Shown piece after piece: positions 9,422-18,104 of a stretch of 45,962 bases of DNA. The notes under the pieces are model-generated. The model was not told the origin of the DNA. It did no database searches and saw only the letters and a list, made by a program, of their open reading frames with translations. The stretch comes from Burkholderiaceae bacterium (lineage in GTDB: Bacteria; Pseudomonadota; Gammaproteobacteria; Burkholderiales; Burkholderiaceae_E), in assembly GCA_023954135.1 (NCBI GenBank), contig JAMLIN010000034.1, forward strand, positions 1-45,962, read 5' to 3'. The translations under genes were made by a program, and so were the position numbers. Position 1 is the first letter of the stretch; the number at the start of each line of letters is the position of its first letter.

Positions 9422-10339
9422 TCAGCCCATTCGGCCGCGGACCAGGTACTCCATCAGCGCCTTCTGGACGTGCAGCCTGTTCTCGGCTTCGTCCCAGACC
9501 ACCGACTGCGGGCCGTCGATGACCTCGGCGGTGACTTCCTCGCCGCGATGCGCCGGCAGGCAGTGCATGTAGAGGGCGTCGGGCGCCGCGTTGGCCATCA
9601 TCTCGGCATCGACGCACCAGTCCGCGAAGGCCTTGCGGCGCTCCTCGTTCTCGGCCTCGAAGCCCATGCTCGTCCAGACGTCGCTGGTGACCAGATGAGC
9701 CCCCTTGCAGGCCTCCATCGGATCGGCGAACTGCTCGAAGTGGTCCTGCCCGAAATCGTTGGCCCGGTCGGGCTCGACCTCGTAGCCGGGCGGAGTCGAG
9801 ACATGCACGTTGAAGTCGAGCAAACGGGCCGCCTGCAGCCAGGTGTTGCACATGTTGTTGGAGTCGCCGATCCAGGCCACCGTGCGCCCCTGGATCGGGC
9901 CGCGATGCTCGATGAAGGTGAAGATGTCGGCGAGGATCTGACAGGGGTGGTATTCGTTGGTCAGCCCGTTGATAACCGGCACCCGCGAGTTCGCCGCGAA
10001 GCGCTCGACGATCGACTGCTCGAAGGTGCGGATCATCACCAGATCGCACATCCGGGAGATCACCTGGCCGGCATCCTCGACCTCCTCGCCGCGGCCGAGC
10101 TGGGAGTCGCGCGTGTTCAGGTAGATGGCGGCGCCGCCGAGCTGGTGCATGCCCGCCTCGAACGACAGCCGGGTCCGGGTGCTCGCCTTCTCGAAGATCA
10201 TCACCAGCGTGCGGTCGGACAGCGTGTGATGCGGTTCGTAGGCCTTGAAGCGGCGCTTGATCACCTGCGCCCGCTCGAACAGGTAGTCGATCTCCTCGGC
10301 CGTCAGGTCCTTGAACTGGAGAAAATGCTTGATCGGCAT
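9422..10339 (-). CDS. argF: Ornithine carbamoyltransferase
   Basis: The 305-aa enzyme makes citrulline from ornithine and carbamoyl phosphate. Carbamoyl-phosphate motif STRTR (53-57), HPCQ (131-134), the ornithine loop region SMGFEAE and HCLPAHRGEEV are all visible. The frame can be read from a GTG at 10354, but ATG 10339 has a clear GAGGA ribosome site five bases ahead and fits the family start. It lies seven bases after argD and is surely cotranscribed with it. Confidence 0.96.
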   Translation of the reverse strand: MPIKHFLQFKDLTAEEIDYLFERAQVIKRRFKAYEPHHTLSDRTLVMIFEKASTRTRLSFEAGMHQLGGAAIYLNTRDSQLGRGEEVEDAGQVISRMCDLVMIRTFEQSIVERFAANSRVPVINGLTNEYHPCQILADIFTFIEHRGPIQGRTVAWIGDSNNMCNTWLQAARLLDFNVHVSTPPGYEVEPDRANDFGQDHFEQFADPMEACKGAHLVTSDVWTSMGFEAENEERRKAFADWCVDAEMMANAAPDALYMHCLPAHRGEEVTAEVIDGPQSVVWDEAENRLHVQKALMEYLVRGRMG

Positions 10340-10346
10340 GGGATCC

Positions 10347-11528
10347 TCAGCCACCGACCTTGGCGGCGATCAGGGGAGCCAGGGTTTCGACGAGATGATC
10401 GGCATGCTCCTCGTCGAAGATCAGCGGCGGCAGCAGCCGGATCACCTTCGATGCGGTGACGTTGAGCACCAGCCCGGCGGCGAGAGCCTTCTCGACGAGG
10501 TCGTCGCAGGGACGGTCGAGCTCGATGCCGATCATCAGGCCCTGGCCGCGCACGTCGACGACCCCGGGATGGCCGGCGAAGGCGGACCGGATCGCGCTCA
10601 TGATCCGCTCGCCAACCGCTGCCGCGCGTTTCATCAGGCCCTCGTCCTCCATGACCTCGATCGTGGTGACGCCGGCACGCATCGCGAGCAGGTTGCCGCC
10701 GAAGGTGGTCCCGTGGCTGCCCGGCCCGAAGAGGTCGGCGGCCCGTTCGCCCGCCACGACCGCGCCCACCGGGATTCCGGATGCGAGACCCTTGGCAAGC
10801 GGCATGACGTCAGGACGGATGTCGGCCCACTGATGGGCGAACCATCGCCCGGTGCGACCGGTTCCGCACTGGACCTCGTCGATCATCAGCAGCCAGTCGT
10901 GCTCGTCGCACAGGCGCCGCGCTTCGCGCAGGTACTCGCTGCGCGCCGGGTTGATCCCCCCTTCGCCCTGGATGGCCTCGAGGAAGACCGCGCAGACGTT
11001 CGGCCGCTCGCGGGCCACCCGCGCCAGCGCCTCGGCGTCGTTGAGCGGCACCCGCACGAAACCCGGCACCAGCGGTTCGAAGCCTTTCTGCACCTTGGGG
11101 TTGCCGGTCGCCGACAGGGTCGCCAGCGAACGCCCGTGGAAGGCATGCTCGTAGACGACGATCTCGGGCGTGGCGATGCCGCGCCGGTGCCCGTGCAGGC
11201 GCGCGAGCTTGATGGCCGCCTCGTTGGCCTCGAGCCCGGAGTTGCAGAAGAAGACGTTCCTCATCCCCGAGCGGTCGACCAGCATCTGCGCGAGCTGGTC
11301 GCGCAAGGGGTGGACGAACAGGTTCGAGGTGTGGATGACCCGGCCGATCTGCTCGCGCAGCGCCGCCGTGAGCCGGGGGTGGTTGTAGCCGAGTGTGTTG
11401 ACCGCGATGCCGGCGAGGCAGTCGAGGTAGCGTCGGCCGTCCATGTCGTAGAGCCAGGCTCCGTCGCCGTGGCTGAAGGCCAGCGGCTGGGGAAGGTATG
11501 TCGACATCAGCGGCGAGGATGCGGCCAT
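10347..11528 (-). CDS. argD: Acetylornithine aminotransferase
   Basis: The 393-aa PLP enzyme (class III) converts N-acetylglutamate semialdehyde to N-acetylornithine; many members also serve lysine synthesis. Visible features are FFCNSGLEANEAAIKLAR (93-110), EAIQGEGGI, LLMIDEVQCGTGRTG and PLP lysine K246 in PLAKGLASG. The open frame extends to 12044, but ATG 11528 has GGAG six bases ahead and fits the family. It leads an argD-argF operon. A TACAAT hexamer upstream could be its -10 box. Confidence 0.93.
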   Translation of the reverse strand: MAASSPLMSTYLPQPLAFSHGDGAWLYDMDGRRYLDCLAGIAVNTLGYNHPRLTAALREQIGRVIHTSNLFVHPLRDQLAQMLVDRSGMRNVFFCNSGLEANEAAIKLARLHGHRRGIATPEIVVYEHAFHGRSLATLSATGNPKVQKGFEPLVPGFVRVPLNDAEALARVARERPNVCAVFLEAIQGEGGINPARSEYLREARRLCDEHDWLLMIDEVQCGTGRTGRWFAHQWADIRPDVMPLAKGLASGIPVGAVVAGERAADLFGPGSHGTTFGGNLLAMRAGVTTIEVMEDEGLMKRAAAVGERIMSAIRSAFAGHPGVVDVRGQGLMIGIELDRPCDDLVEKALAAGLVLNVTASKVIRLLPPLIFDEEHADHLVETLAPLIAAKVGG

Positions 11529-11624
11529 GGGGGCTCCAGGGGGTGTTCGCTGCCGTTCCGGCGGCCGGCAACGGAAAGGACGGCACCTGGCACGATACCC
11601 GCGCTGCGCCGTCCAACTGTTTGA

Positions 11625-11654
11625 ATTGTAGGGGGAACGCCCGGCGCGATCCAA
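11625..11654 (-). promoter_or_regulatory. Candidate argD-argF promoter
   Basis: On the minus strand TTGGAT (11654-11649) and TACAAT (11630-11625) are 18 bases apart, about 100 bases before the argD ATG. The -35 match is only partial. Confidence 0.35.
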
Positions 11655-11677
11655 TCGGATGCGGGAATCCGCGAGCA

Positions 11678-11683
11678 TATAAT
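11678..11683 (+). promoter_or_regulatory. Candidate -10 box for the DUF3579 gene
   Basis: TATAAT sits about 50 bases before the ATG of the DUF3579 gene in the divergent gap with argD. No clear -35 box is seen. Confidence 0.35.
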
Positions 11684-11735
11684 TCCGGTTCGCGCGGCAT
11701 CGCCCTTTCGATGCTGCGCCGCTACGGGCATCCTC

Positions 11736-12065
11736 ATGATCGAACCCCCTCCCGTGCGGTCCTTCGTGATTCTCGGCGTCGACTCCTCGGGTCGGCAGTT
11801 CCGTCCGAGCGACTGGGCGGACCGGCTCTGCGGCGTGATGTCCTCGTTCCGGCCCGCCGGCATGACGGCCGACCACCTCAGCTATTCTCCCTTCGTGCAG
11901 CCGTCGATGCGCGATGGCCGGCGCTGCGTCATGGTGGATGCGCGGCTGCGCGACGTCGAGCCGATGGCATACGATTTCCTGCGCAAGTTCGCCCGCGACA
12001 ACGATCTCCTGGTCGAGGAGGGCGTTGCGCCCGGCCCCGATCATCCGGTTCAGGAGAAGGCTTAA
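11736..12065 (+). CDS. DUF3579 family protein
   Basis: The 109-aa protein resembles DUF3579, a short family found mainly in betaproteobacteria, often near the argF/argG genes. It reads VRSFVILGVDSSGRQFRPSD near the start and has a central WADRLCGVMSSFRP. The C-terminal half is YSPFVQPSMRDGRRCVMVDA followed by a helix VEPMAYDFLRKFARDNDLL. It has no membrane segment or catalytic motif that I recognise and its function is unknown. It is transcribed divergently from argD-argF, which fits the usual neighbourhood. Confidence 0.8.
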   Translation: MIEPPPVRSFVILGVDSSGRQFRPSDWADRLCGVMSSFRPAGMTADHLSYSPFVQPSMRDGRRCVMVDARLRDVEPMAYDFLRKFARDNDLLVEEGVAPGPDHPVQEKA

Positions 12066-12211
12066 GAAGCGCTGCTAAGCATGGAGAATAAAACGGCTTT
12101 TTTGCTACACGGACTTGCGCGCTCCGGGCGATTCGGGCATAAGACCGGCTGGTCGGCGTATTTGCGCGATGCCGTTCCAGCCATAAGAATCTCATCCGGG
12201 GGAAAGCAAGC

Positions 12212-13072
12212 ATGATGTCGCCGCAGGAAACCGGCGCTCCCAGCGGGCCGCGGCCGGCCGACCCGCAGCGGCCGGTGTATCGCGTCGCCGCGTTCGGGCT
12301 GGCGACGCGGCTGCGCAAGCTGCTCGAGATCGTGTTGCGGCACGCCCGCCACAACCGCTATCACTATGCGCTGGCGACGGATCCGGCCGCTGGGGCCTTC
12401 GACATCGCGCTCGTCGACATGACCGCCGATGGCGGCCCGGAGGTGGCATCGACCCTGCAGCGTGCCCTGCGCGGCCGCCCGGTGATCAAGGTCGGACGAC
12501 GCAACGATCCGCAGCGGCCGCGCGACGATCTCCTGCACTCGGTATTCGTCGCCGATCTGCTCGGCGCGCTCAACGGCTTCGTCGAAACCCAGCTGCGCCA
12601 GCCGCCGGCGGTCGCGGCGAGCCGCCCCGGCTGGCCGGGGCCGATCATCGAGAACGGGGTGGCGCGGCGCCCGCGCGCTCTGGTGGTCGACGACAGCCCC
12701 ACGGTGCGGCGCCAGCTCGCCGTGGCCCTTGCCCAGATGGGGATCGATTCCGAGGCTGTCGAGAGCGCTCGCGAGGCGCTCGACGTCCTGCGCATGCGCC
12801 GCTACGAGCTCTGCTTCGTCGATGTGATCATGCCGGGCATCGACGGCTTCCGGCTGACGCGCGAGATCAAGCGCGACCCCGCCACCCGGCCGACCTCGGT
12901 GGTGATCCTGACGAGCCGATCCTCGCCGCTCGACCTGGCCCGGGGCGCGCTGGCCGGCTGCAATTGCTACCTGGTCAAGCCGGTCTCGATGCAGTCCCTG
13001 CGCGAGACCGTGGCGCGCCAGCTGCGCAGGCCGGCGCAGCGCGGCGGCGATACCGGCCTGCGGCTCGCCTGA
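12212..13072 (+). CDS. Orphan response regulator with degenerate N-terminal receiver-like half
   Basis: The 286-aa protein has a complete receiver at about 155-275: acidic D160/D161 (ALVVDDSPTVRR), phospho-acceptor D204 (CFVDVIMPGIDG), T234 and K256 (YLVKPVS). There is no DNA-binding or enzymatic output domain. The N-terminal 20-125 region has an alternating strand/helix pattern (VYRVAAFGLATRLRKLLEIV, FDIALVDMTADG) like a receiver that has lost the acidic pocket and the lysine. This suggests signalling by protein contact. No kinase or chemotaxis gene is nearby. ATG 12212 and 12215 are tandem; GGGGGAAAG lies upstream. Confidence 0.75.
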   Translation: MMSPQETGAPSGPRPADPQRPVYRVAAFGLATRLRKLLEIVLRHARHNRYHYALATDPAAGAFDIALVDMTADGGPEVASTLQRALRGRPVIKVGRRNDPQRPRDDLLHSVFVADLLGALNGFVETQLRQPPAVAASRPGWPGPIIENGVARRPRALVVDDSPTVRRQLAVALAQMGIDSEAVESAREALDVLRMRRYELCFVDVIMPGIDGFRLTREIKRDPATRPTSVVILTSRSSPLDLARGALAGCNCYLVKPVSMQSLRETVARQLRRPAQRGGDTGLRLA

Positions 13073-13087
13073 TTCAGCTTACCCGCA

Positions 13088-13651
13088 TCAAGCCTTGACG
13101 CGGTTGCGGTATTCGCCGTTGCGGGTGTCTATCTCGATCAGGTCGCCGATCTGCACGAAGGCCGGGACCTGGATCTCGAAGCCGGTGGGCTTGATCCGCG
13201 CGGGCTTGAGCACCTTGCCCGAGGTATCGCCCTTGACGGCAGGCTCGGTGTACTCGACCTCGCGCACCAGCGAGTTCGGCATCTCGACCGAGATCGCTCG
13301 ACCGTCGTAGAAGACGACTTCGCAGGCCATGCCGTCGTCGACGTAGTTGAGCGCGTCGCCCATCGAGTCGGCCTCGACCTCGTACTGGTTGTACTCGCTG
13401 TCCATGAATACGTAGAGCGGATCGGCGAAGTAGGAGAAGCTCACTTCCTTGCGATCGAGCACCAGCACGTCGAACTTCTCGTCGGCCTTGACCGCGGTCT
13501 CGGTGCCGGAGTTGTTCAGGAGATTCTTGAGCTTGAGCTTGACGACCGCGGAGTTGCGGCCCGACTTGTTGTATTCGGCGCGTTGCACGACCATCGGCTC
13601 GTTGCCGATCATGACGACGTTGCCGGTGCGCAGTTCCTGGGCGGTTTTCAT
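13088..13651 (-). CDS. efp: Elongation factor P (Arg32 type)
   Basis: The 187-aa protein helps ribosomes form bonds at polyproline stretches. The tip loop reads [10 protein letters not shown] with Arg exactly at position 32, the residue that is rhamnosylated in this EF-P class; lysine-type EF-P has Lys here. The C-terminal OB domain is complete ([19 protein letters not shown]). It lies 39 bases after earP, whose product modifies Arg32, so the enzyme and its target form one operon. It converges with the orphan response regulator 15 bases away. Confidence 0.96.
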   Translation of the reverse strand: MKTAQELRTGNVVMIGNEPMVVQRAEYNKSGRNSAVVKLKLKNLLNNSGTETAVKADEKFDVLVLDRKEVSFSYFADPLYVFMDSEYNQYEVEADSMGDALNYVDDGMACEVVFYDGRAISVEMPNSLVREVEYTEPAVKGDTSGKVLKPARIKPTGFEIQVPAFVQIGDLIEIDTRNGEYRNRVKA

Positions 13652-13689
13652 CGGGAAGACCCTGATTTCATGGCGATGATCAACCTAAG

Positions 13690-13695
13690 ATTATA
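13690..13695 (-). promoter_or_regulatory. Candidate internal -10 box for efp
   Basis: TATAAT on the minus strand overlaps the earP stop codon about 40 bases ahead of the efp ATG. It could give efp extra transcription independent of earP. No good -35 box. Confidence 0.35.
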
Positions 13696-14818
13696 GCCGG
13701 TCCCTGATGAGTATCGCGAGGCGGGTGCAGCAATCGGACTGGGACTCGAGGCGGTCGACATGCGCGGCGAGCTGGCGTCCGATGGCGGGCAGGGCCGCCA
13801 GGAAGTCCGGCCAGGCCGACGCGACCGAACCGTCCCCGGACCAGGCATGCGCGAAGCGGCGCAGGCTGTCCGCCGTCCCGGCGGGCGCTCCGGCCAGGGC
13901 GAGGGCGAGGAACGCGTCGAGCTTGTCGAGGTGGGCGCCGTCGGTCTGGATGTAGGGCTGCCAGACGAAGGGGCGCCGGGCCCAGTGGGCGCGGATCCAG
14001 GAGTCCTCGCCGCGCACGAAGTTCAGGTCGCAGGCAAGCAGCAGACGGTCGTAGTCGACCTGCGGCATGAAGGGCAGGCGCAGCAGCGCGAGCGAGCCCT
14101 GTCGCAGCAGGCGCCCCGGGGCCGGATCGGTGCCGAAGAAGCGAACGACCGAGTCGATCGCGACGCCATGGGCGGCGAAGAGCAGGGTGGGCTCGGGGGC
14201 GGACGCAAGCGTGGCGAACCAGTCGTCGGCCGGGGCCTCGGGATAGCAGAACAGCGACACCCGGCGACCGGGTTCGATGCCCGCGCCCAGGCGATCCAGG
14301 AAGGCATCCTGGCCGGGCCGGTCGAAGCCGGCGCGCATCGCGGCGAGGTTGCGTTCACGGATCAGTCCGCCGCTCGCGGCGGTGAAGCCCGGCATGAACA
14401 TCCATTCGGTGCTGCCGTCCGCCTTCAGGGAGGGCAGGCCGTGGCAGCCGTCGATCCAGGGTTCGGCGCTCAGGTACTCGAAATGCACCCGCAGGGTGCG
14501 ATCGCCCGCCGCCCGGATGCGGCCGCGGACGGCGTCGCCGATCCGGCTGTCGAAGGTCGTCAGGAGCACGTCGCGGGCACGGTAGTCGGCCTCGAAGTCG
14601 TCGAGATGCCTCACCTCGACATGCGGCGCACCGGCGGGCGCCATCGCCGCGATCATGTCGGGGCGATCGATCCACAGGCAGGTATCGAAACCGTGCTCGA
14701 GCGCCAGTCCGGCGGCGAGACGCCAGCCGATGCCGGCGTCGCCGTAGTAGTCGACGACCCGGCAGACGATGTCGATCGCGGGGCGCGATGCGCCGAAGGA
14801 GGATGCGAAAGAGGCCAT
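13691..14818 (-). CDS. earP: EF-P arginine 32 rhamnosyltransferase
   Basis: The 375-aa GT-B glycosyltransferase (formerly DUF2331) transfers rhamnose from dTDP-rhamnose to Arg32 of EF-P. The N-terminal IDIVCRVVDYYGDAGIGWRL carries the two conserved aspartates (D23, D27), and LNFVRGEDSWIRAHWA (265-280) carries the conserved glutamate E271. Length and order match the family. The frame is open further upstream, but family similarity begins near this ATG. No dTDP-rhamnose synthesis genes (rml) are in the window. Confidence 0.94.
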   Translation of the reverse strand: MASFASSFGASRPAIDIVCRVVDYYGDAGIGWRLAAGLALEHGFDTCLWIDRPDMIAAMAPAGAPHVEVRHLDDFEADYRARDVLLTTFDSRIGDAVRGRIRAAGDRTLRVHFEYLSAEPWIDGCHGLPSLKADGSTEWMFMPGFTAASGGLIRERNLAAMRAGFDRPGQDAFLDRLGAGIEPGRRVSLFCYPEAPADDWFATLASAPEPTLLFAAHGVAIDSVVRFFGTDPAPGRLLRQGSLALLRLPFMPQVDYDRLLLACDLNFVRGEDSWIRAHWARRPFVWQPYIQTDGAHLDKLDAFLALALAGAPAGTADSLRRFAHAWSGDGSVASAWPDFLAALPAIGRQLAAHVDRLESQSDCCTRLAILIRDRL

Positions 14819-14982
14819 GGAGATCGGAAGGCGGGTCCGGGCGCCGGGGCCCGATGATAAGCCTGATTGTCCGCCGGCCGGGAAGCCTCCATACTCGTCG
14901 GGCTGGAGGCTTGCGCCACCCGCCGCGGTGGATGACGGCCGGCGCGCAGCCCGCATCGCTCCATGAACTTCCGGAGACTCCC

Positions 14983-15855
14983 ATGCTTCTCGAAGGCAAG
15001 GCGGCCGTTGTCACGGGCGCCGGGCAGGGTATCGGCGCCGCGCTCGCCCGCGCGCTGGCGGCCGAAGGCGCGCTCGTCGTCGCCAACGACATCGACCAGG
15101 CGAAGGCCGAGGCGACCGCCGCCGCGATCCGGGCCGCGGGCGGCACCGCCGTCGCCGATCCATCGGACGTCTCCACCTTCGGCGGCGCCGATGCGGTGGT
15201 CGATGCCTGCGTGCATGCCTACGGCCGCATCGACGTGATGGTCAACAACGCCGGCATCCTGCGCGACCGGATGAGCTTCAACATGAGCCAGGCCGACTGG
15301 GACGCCGTGATCGCCGTCTGCCTCACCGGCACCTTCGCCTGCGCCCGGGCGGCGGTGCGCTGGATGCGGGCCGAGCAGGTCCGGGGGAGGATCATCAACG
15401 TGTCCTCGCGCGCGGGGCTGCGCGGCAGCATCGGGCAGGCGAACTACGCGGCCGCCAAGGCGGGCGTGCTCGGCCTGACCCGCAGCATGAGCCAGGAAGT
15501 GGTGAAGTACGGCATCACGGTCAATGCGATCGTGCCGAGGGCGGTCACCGACATGACCGACAGCATTCCGGCGGATCGCAAGGCGGCCAAGGACGCGAGC
15601 TGGGCGGGCTCGGCCATCACGCTGCGCGGCACGCCCGAACAGGTCGCGCCGGCGGTGATCTATCTCGCCAGCGAGGAGGCCGACTGGGTCAACGGGCAGG
15701 TCATCGGGATCGCCGGCGACAAGCTCTCCATCTGGACCCATCCGAGCGAAGCGGTGGAGGCCTTCATGCCGGGCGGCTGGAGCCTGCGGAGCTTCCGCGA
15801 GCTGTTTCGCGCCACGGTCGGCACATCGATCCAGACGCTGGGCCCGAAGGACTAG
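14983..15855 (+). CDS. Short-chain dehydrogenase/reductase
   Basis: The 290-aa NAD(P)-dependent oxidoreductase has the nucleotide motif TGAGQGIG (11-18), NNAG (88-91), catalytic S141/S142 and Y155/K159 (NYAAAKAG). The C-terminal 40 residues extend beyond the core fold (IWTHPSEAVEAFMPGGW), like the dehydrogenase part of multifunctional beta-oxidation enzymes. A hydroxyacyl-CoA substrate is plausible but not shown. ATG 14983 has GGAG seven bases ahead. Its stop codon overlaps the stop of the converging KTSC gene. Confidence 0.9.
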   Translation: MLLEGKAAVVTGAGQGIGAALARALAAEGALVVANDIDQAKAEATAAAIRAAGGTAVADPSDVSTFGGADAVVDACVHAYGRIDVMVNNAGILRDRMSFNMSQADWDAVIAVCLTGTFACARAAVRWMRAEQVRGRIINVSSRAGLRGSIGQANYAAAKAGVLGLTRSMSQEVVKYGITVNAIVPRAVTDMTDSIPADRKAAKDASWAGSAITLRGTPEQVAPAVIYLASEEADWVNGQVIGIAGDKLSIWTHPSEAVEAFMPGGWSLRSFRELFRATVGTSIQTLGPKD

Positions 15856-16133
15856 CTGCCCTCGGGAGGCGACCCGAAGAGGTCGTCGAGTTTCGCCCGG
15901 GCATCGCCGCCGGTGCCGGCGCGGCCGACGTCGGACTGCGGGTACTCCTCGGCGATCCGGTCCTCGTAGAAGCTGCCCGGGTTCGGCGAAGCGACCAGGC
16001 GTCGCCAGACCTCGACCGGCACATGGCGGAAATGCCGGATCCTGCCGTCGACGAATTCGAGCTCGAGCAGCTGCTCGCTGCTATCGTATCCACCGGCCTT
16101 GAGTGCGCCGCCCGAGAGCCGCTGCCGTTGCAT
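15852..16133 (-). CDS. KTSC-domain small protein
   Basis: The 93-aa protein has one KTSC domain: YDSSEQLLELEFVDGRIRHF, then VPVEVWRRLVASPNPGSFYE and a final YP. The domain is found alone or attached to nucleic-acid-related proteins; its job is not established. A polar, disordered tail follows. GTG 16136 directly before the ATG is an alternative start. The stop codon overlaps that of the SDR gene (CTAG region), and the start lies only 33 bases from the divergent amidase start, so promoters there must overlap the neighbouring gene starts. Confidence 0.82.
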   Translation of the reverse strand: MQRQRLSGGALKAGGYDSSEQLLELEFVDGRIRHFRHVPVEVWRRLVASPNPGSFYEDRIAEEYPQSDVGRAGTGGDARAKLDDLFGSPPEGS

Positions 16134-16166
16134 CACCCGATCTCCCGATCATTGCCTGGAAATGCC

Positions 16167-17546
16167 ATGACCATAACCATCGACAGCCGCTCTGCCAAGC
16201 AGTCATCGACGGTCGCGACGCTCGCCGCGGCGATCGCCGCAGGGCGCGACAGCTGCGTCGCGGCGCTCGCTCGCACCCGGGAGAGCGCTGAGCGCCATGC
16301 GGTCCTCAACGCGCTCGCCTGGGTCGACTGGCCGGCCGCCGAATCCGCCGCCGCACGGATCGACGCCGACATCGCCGCCGGCCGTCTGTCCGGCCCGCTT
16401 GCCGGCGTGCCGATATCGATCAAGGACCTGTACCTCGTCGACGGGATGCCGACCCGGGCCGGAACCCGGGCCCGCCTGCCCGATCTCGGCAAAGGCGAGG
16501 CGAGCCTCGTTACCCGCCTTCGGCAGGCTGGCGCCCTGATCTTCGCCAAGACCAACATGCACGAGATCGCGCTCGGGGCGAGCGGCGAGAATCCATGGAC
16601 GGGCGACGTGCTCAATCCCTTCGATCATGCACGCCAGTCCGGCGGCTCCTCGTCGGGCGCCGGGGCCGCGGTCGCCGTCGGGATCGGCGCCGCCGGCATC
16701 GGCAGCGACACCGGCGGCTCGGTGCGCATCCCGGCATCCTTCTGCGGCATCACCGGCTTCAAGCCGAGCTTCGGCGCGATCCCGCTCGACGGCGCGCTGC
16801 ATCTCTCGTTCAGCTTCGACCATGCCGGCCCGCTCGCACCGACGGTGGACGACTGCGCGATCCTCTACGAGGTGATGTCGGGCCGGTCGGCCCGGGCTCC
16901 GGCGCCGACCCGGGCGCCGCGCCTCGGGGTTCCCCGCGACTGGCTCGCAGGGCGGCTTTCGGTGGAGGTACGCGATGCCTTCGAGCGCACGCTCGCGCTG
17001 CTGCGTGTCGAGGGCGTGAGCATCGTCGAGCTGCCGCTGCCCGCGCTGGGCCGGGTCTGGAACGACTGCTATACCCCGATCGTGCGCGCCGAGGCCGCCT
17101 GGGTGCATCGCGAAGCGCTCGCGGCGGGTGGCGAGGGCTTCTCCGAGGGTGTGCTGGCCCCGATGCGGGTCGGCGCAGCCCTGATGGCGACCGACTACAT
17201 CGAGGCGCGGCGCCAGCGTGAGCGGATCCGGGCCGAGCTCGATGTCGGGCTGGCCGGTGTCGACGCCGTGATTCTCCCGGCCAGCGGAGTCGCGCCGCCG
17301 CTGCGCGGGCAGATGGATATCGAAGTGGAGTCCGGCCGCACCACGGTGCGCGAGGCGGTGCTCGGGCAGACCGCGCCGTTCTCCGCCTGCGGCTTGCCGG
17401 CGCTGTCGCTGCCGTGGGCGCGCATCGACGGGCTACCGGTCGGATTGCAGGTGGTCGGGGCCGGCTCGGCCGATGCCGGGCTGCTGTCGGTCGGGCGCTG
17501 GATCGAGCGCCTGTTCGCGACGCGGGTTGACGAGAGCCTTCGATAG
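16167..17546 (+). CDS. Amidase-signature family hydrolase
   Basis: The 459-aa enzyme has the complete Ser-cisSer-Lys triad: K86 (PISIKDLY), the GGSSSGAGAAV serine loop (159-169) and nucleophile S185 in GSDTGGSVRIPASFCG. Such enzymes hydrolyse amides or, as GatA, release ammonia for tRNA amidation. There is no gatB/gatC beside it, so a catabolic amidase (for example of small or aryl amides) is more likely. The frame is open upstream to 16023, but similarity starts near MTITID, and the upstream part overlaps KTSC coding DNA. The ribosome site is weak. Confidence 0.9.
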   Translation: MTITIDSRSAKQSSTVATLAAAIAAGRDSCVAALARTRESAERHAVLNALAWVDWPAAESAAARIDADIAAGRLSGPLAGVPISIKDLYLVDGMPTRAGTRARLPDLGKGEASLVTRLRQAGALIFAKTNMHEIALGASGENPWTGDVLNPFDHARQSGGSSSGAGAAVAVGIGAAGIGSDTGGSVRIPASFCGITGFKPSFGAIPLDGALHLSFSFDHAGPLAPTVDDCAILYEVMSGRSARAPAPTRAPRLGVPRDWLAGRLSVEVRDAFERTLALLRVEGVSIVELPLPALGRVWNDCYTPIVRAEAAWVHREALAAGGEGFSEGVLAPMRVGAALMATDYIEARRQRERIRAELDVGLAGVDAVILPASGVAPPLRGQMDIEVESGRTTVREAVLGQTAPFSACGLPALSLPWARIDGLPVGLQVVGAGSADAGLLSVGRWIERLFATRVDESLR

Positions 17547-17624
17547 GGCGAAAAGGAAACCGGAGCGGACGGCTGTCGCGGGTGGGCGGCGAGCCGGATC
17601 CGCCAGGCCGCCGGAGGGGAGAAG

Positions 17625-18050
17625 ATGAAATCGAAGCGGATGCTTGCCATGCCGCTCGCCGCAGCCTTGCTGGCGGCGGGATGCGCGAGTCCGGGCGCAG
17701 GCTCGACCTACACGCTGGGCGAGATCGCCGGCGACTGGAACCTCGAGGTTCTCGACAACCGCGATGTCACCGGGCTCAAGCCGCGGATGCGCATCGATGC
17801 GGCCGGCAGCCGGGTGAGCGGTTTCGATGCCTGCGGCGGGCTCGATGGCGATATCACCGTCGTCCAGTCGCGCCTGCAGGCTTCCCGGATGAATCCCACC
17901 GTCGCCTGCGACGGCAGGGCGCAGGCGGTCCGCGACGCGTTTCGCCTGGTGCTCGGCGTCGGTGGCCGGATGCTGCCGGTGACCCGGGAGGGCAAGCCCC
18001 TGCTGGTGCTCGAGGGGGCAGGGCACACGCTGCTGTTCGCGCGGCCCTGA
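17625..18050 (+). CDS. META-domain lipoprotein (HslJ-like)
   Basis: The 141-aa protein has a lipoprotein signal: basic start, hydrophobic stretch and lipobox LAAGC with C20. The mature part is a META-type domain: WNLEVLDNRDVTGLKPRMRI, SRVSGFDACGGLDG, NPTVACDGRAQAVRDAF and a C-terminal LVLEGAGHTLLFARP. META proteins (HslJ) are linked to stress and outer-membrane integrity in E. coli; the role here is open. GGAGGGGAGAAG precedes the ATG. A strong terminator follows. Confidence 0.85.
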   Translation: MKSKRMLAMPLAAALLAAGCASPGAGSTYTLGEIAGDWNLEVLDNRDVTGLKPRMRIDAAGSRVSGFDACGGLDGDITVVQSRLQASRMNPTVACDGRAQAVRDAFRLVLGVGGRMLPVTREGKPLLVLEGAGHTLLFARP

Positions 18051-18058
18051 AAGAAGAA

Positions 18059-18080
18059 AAGGGGCGCCGCGGCGCCCCTT
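18059..18080. terminator. Palindromic terminator between lipoprotein and SDR genes
   Basis: A perfect 22-base palindrome has half-site AAGGGGCGCCG. An A-rich stretch AAGAAGAAAA lies at its left side and gives a U tract for minus-strand transcripts; the right side is TTCG. It sits between two converging genes. Confidence 0.75.
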
Positions 18081-18104
18081 CGCAGGCCCATCCGTCCGGG
18101 ACGC

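Noticed and set aside
12066-12125. AAAACGGC plus T-run as terminator of the DUF3579 gene
   Set aside because: The possible stem is only a few bases, with no GC-rich arms next to the T-run.
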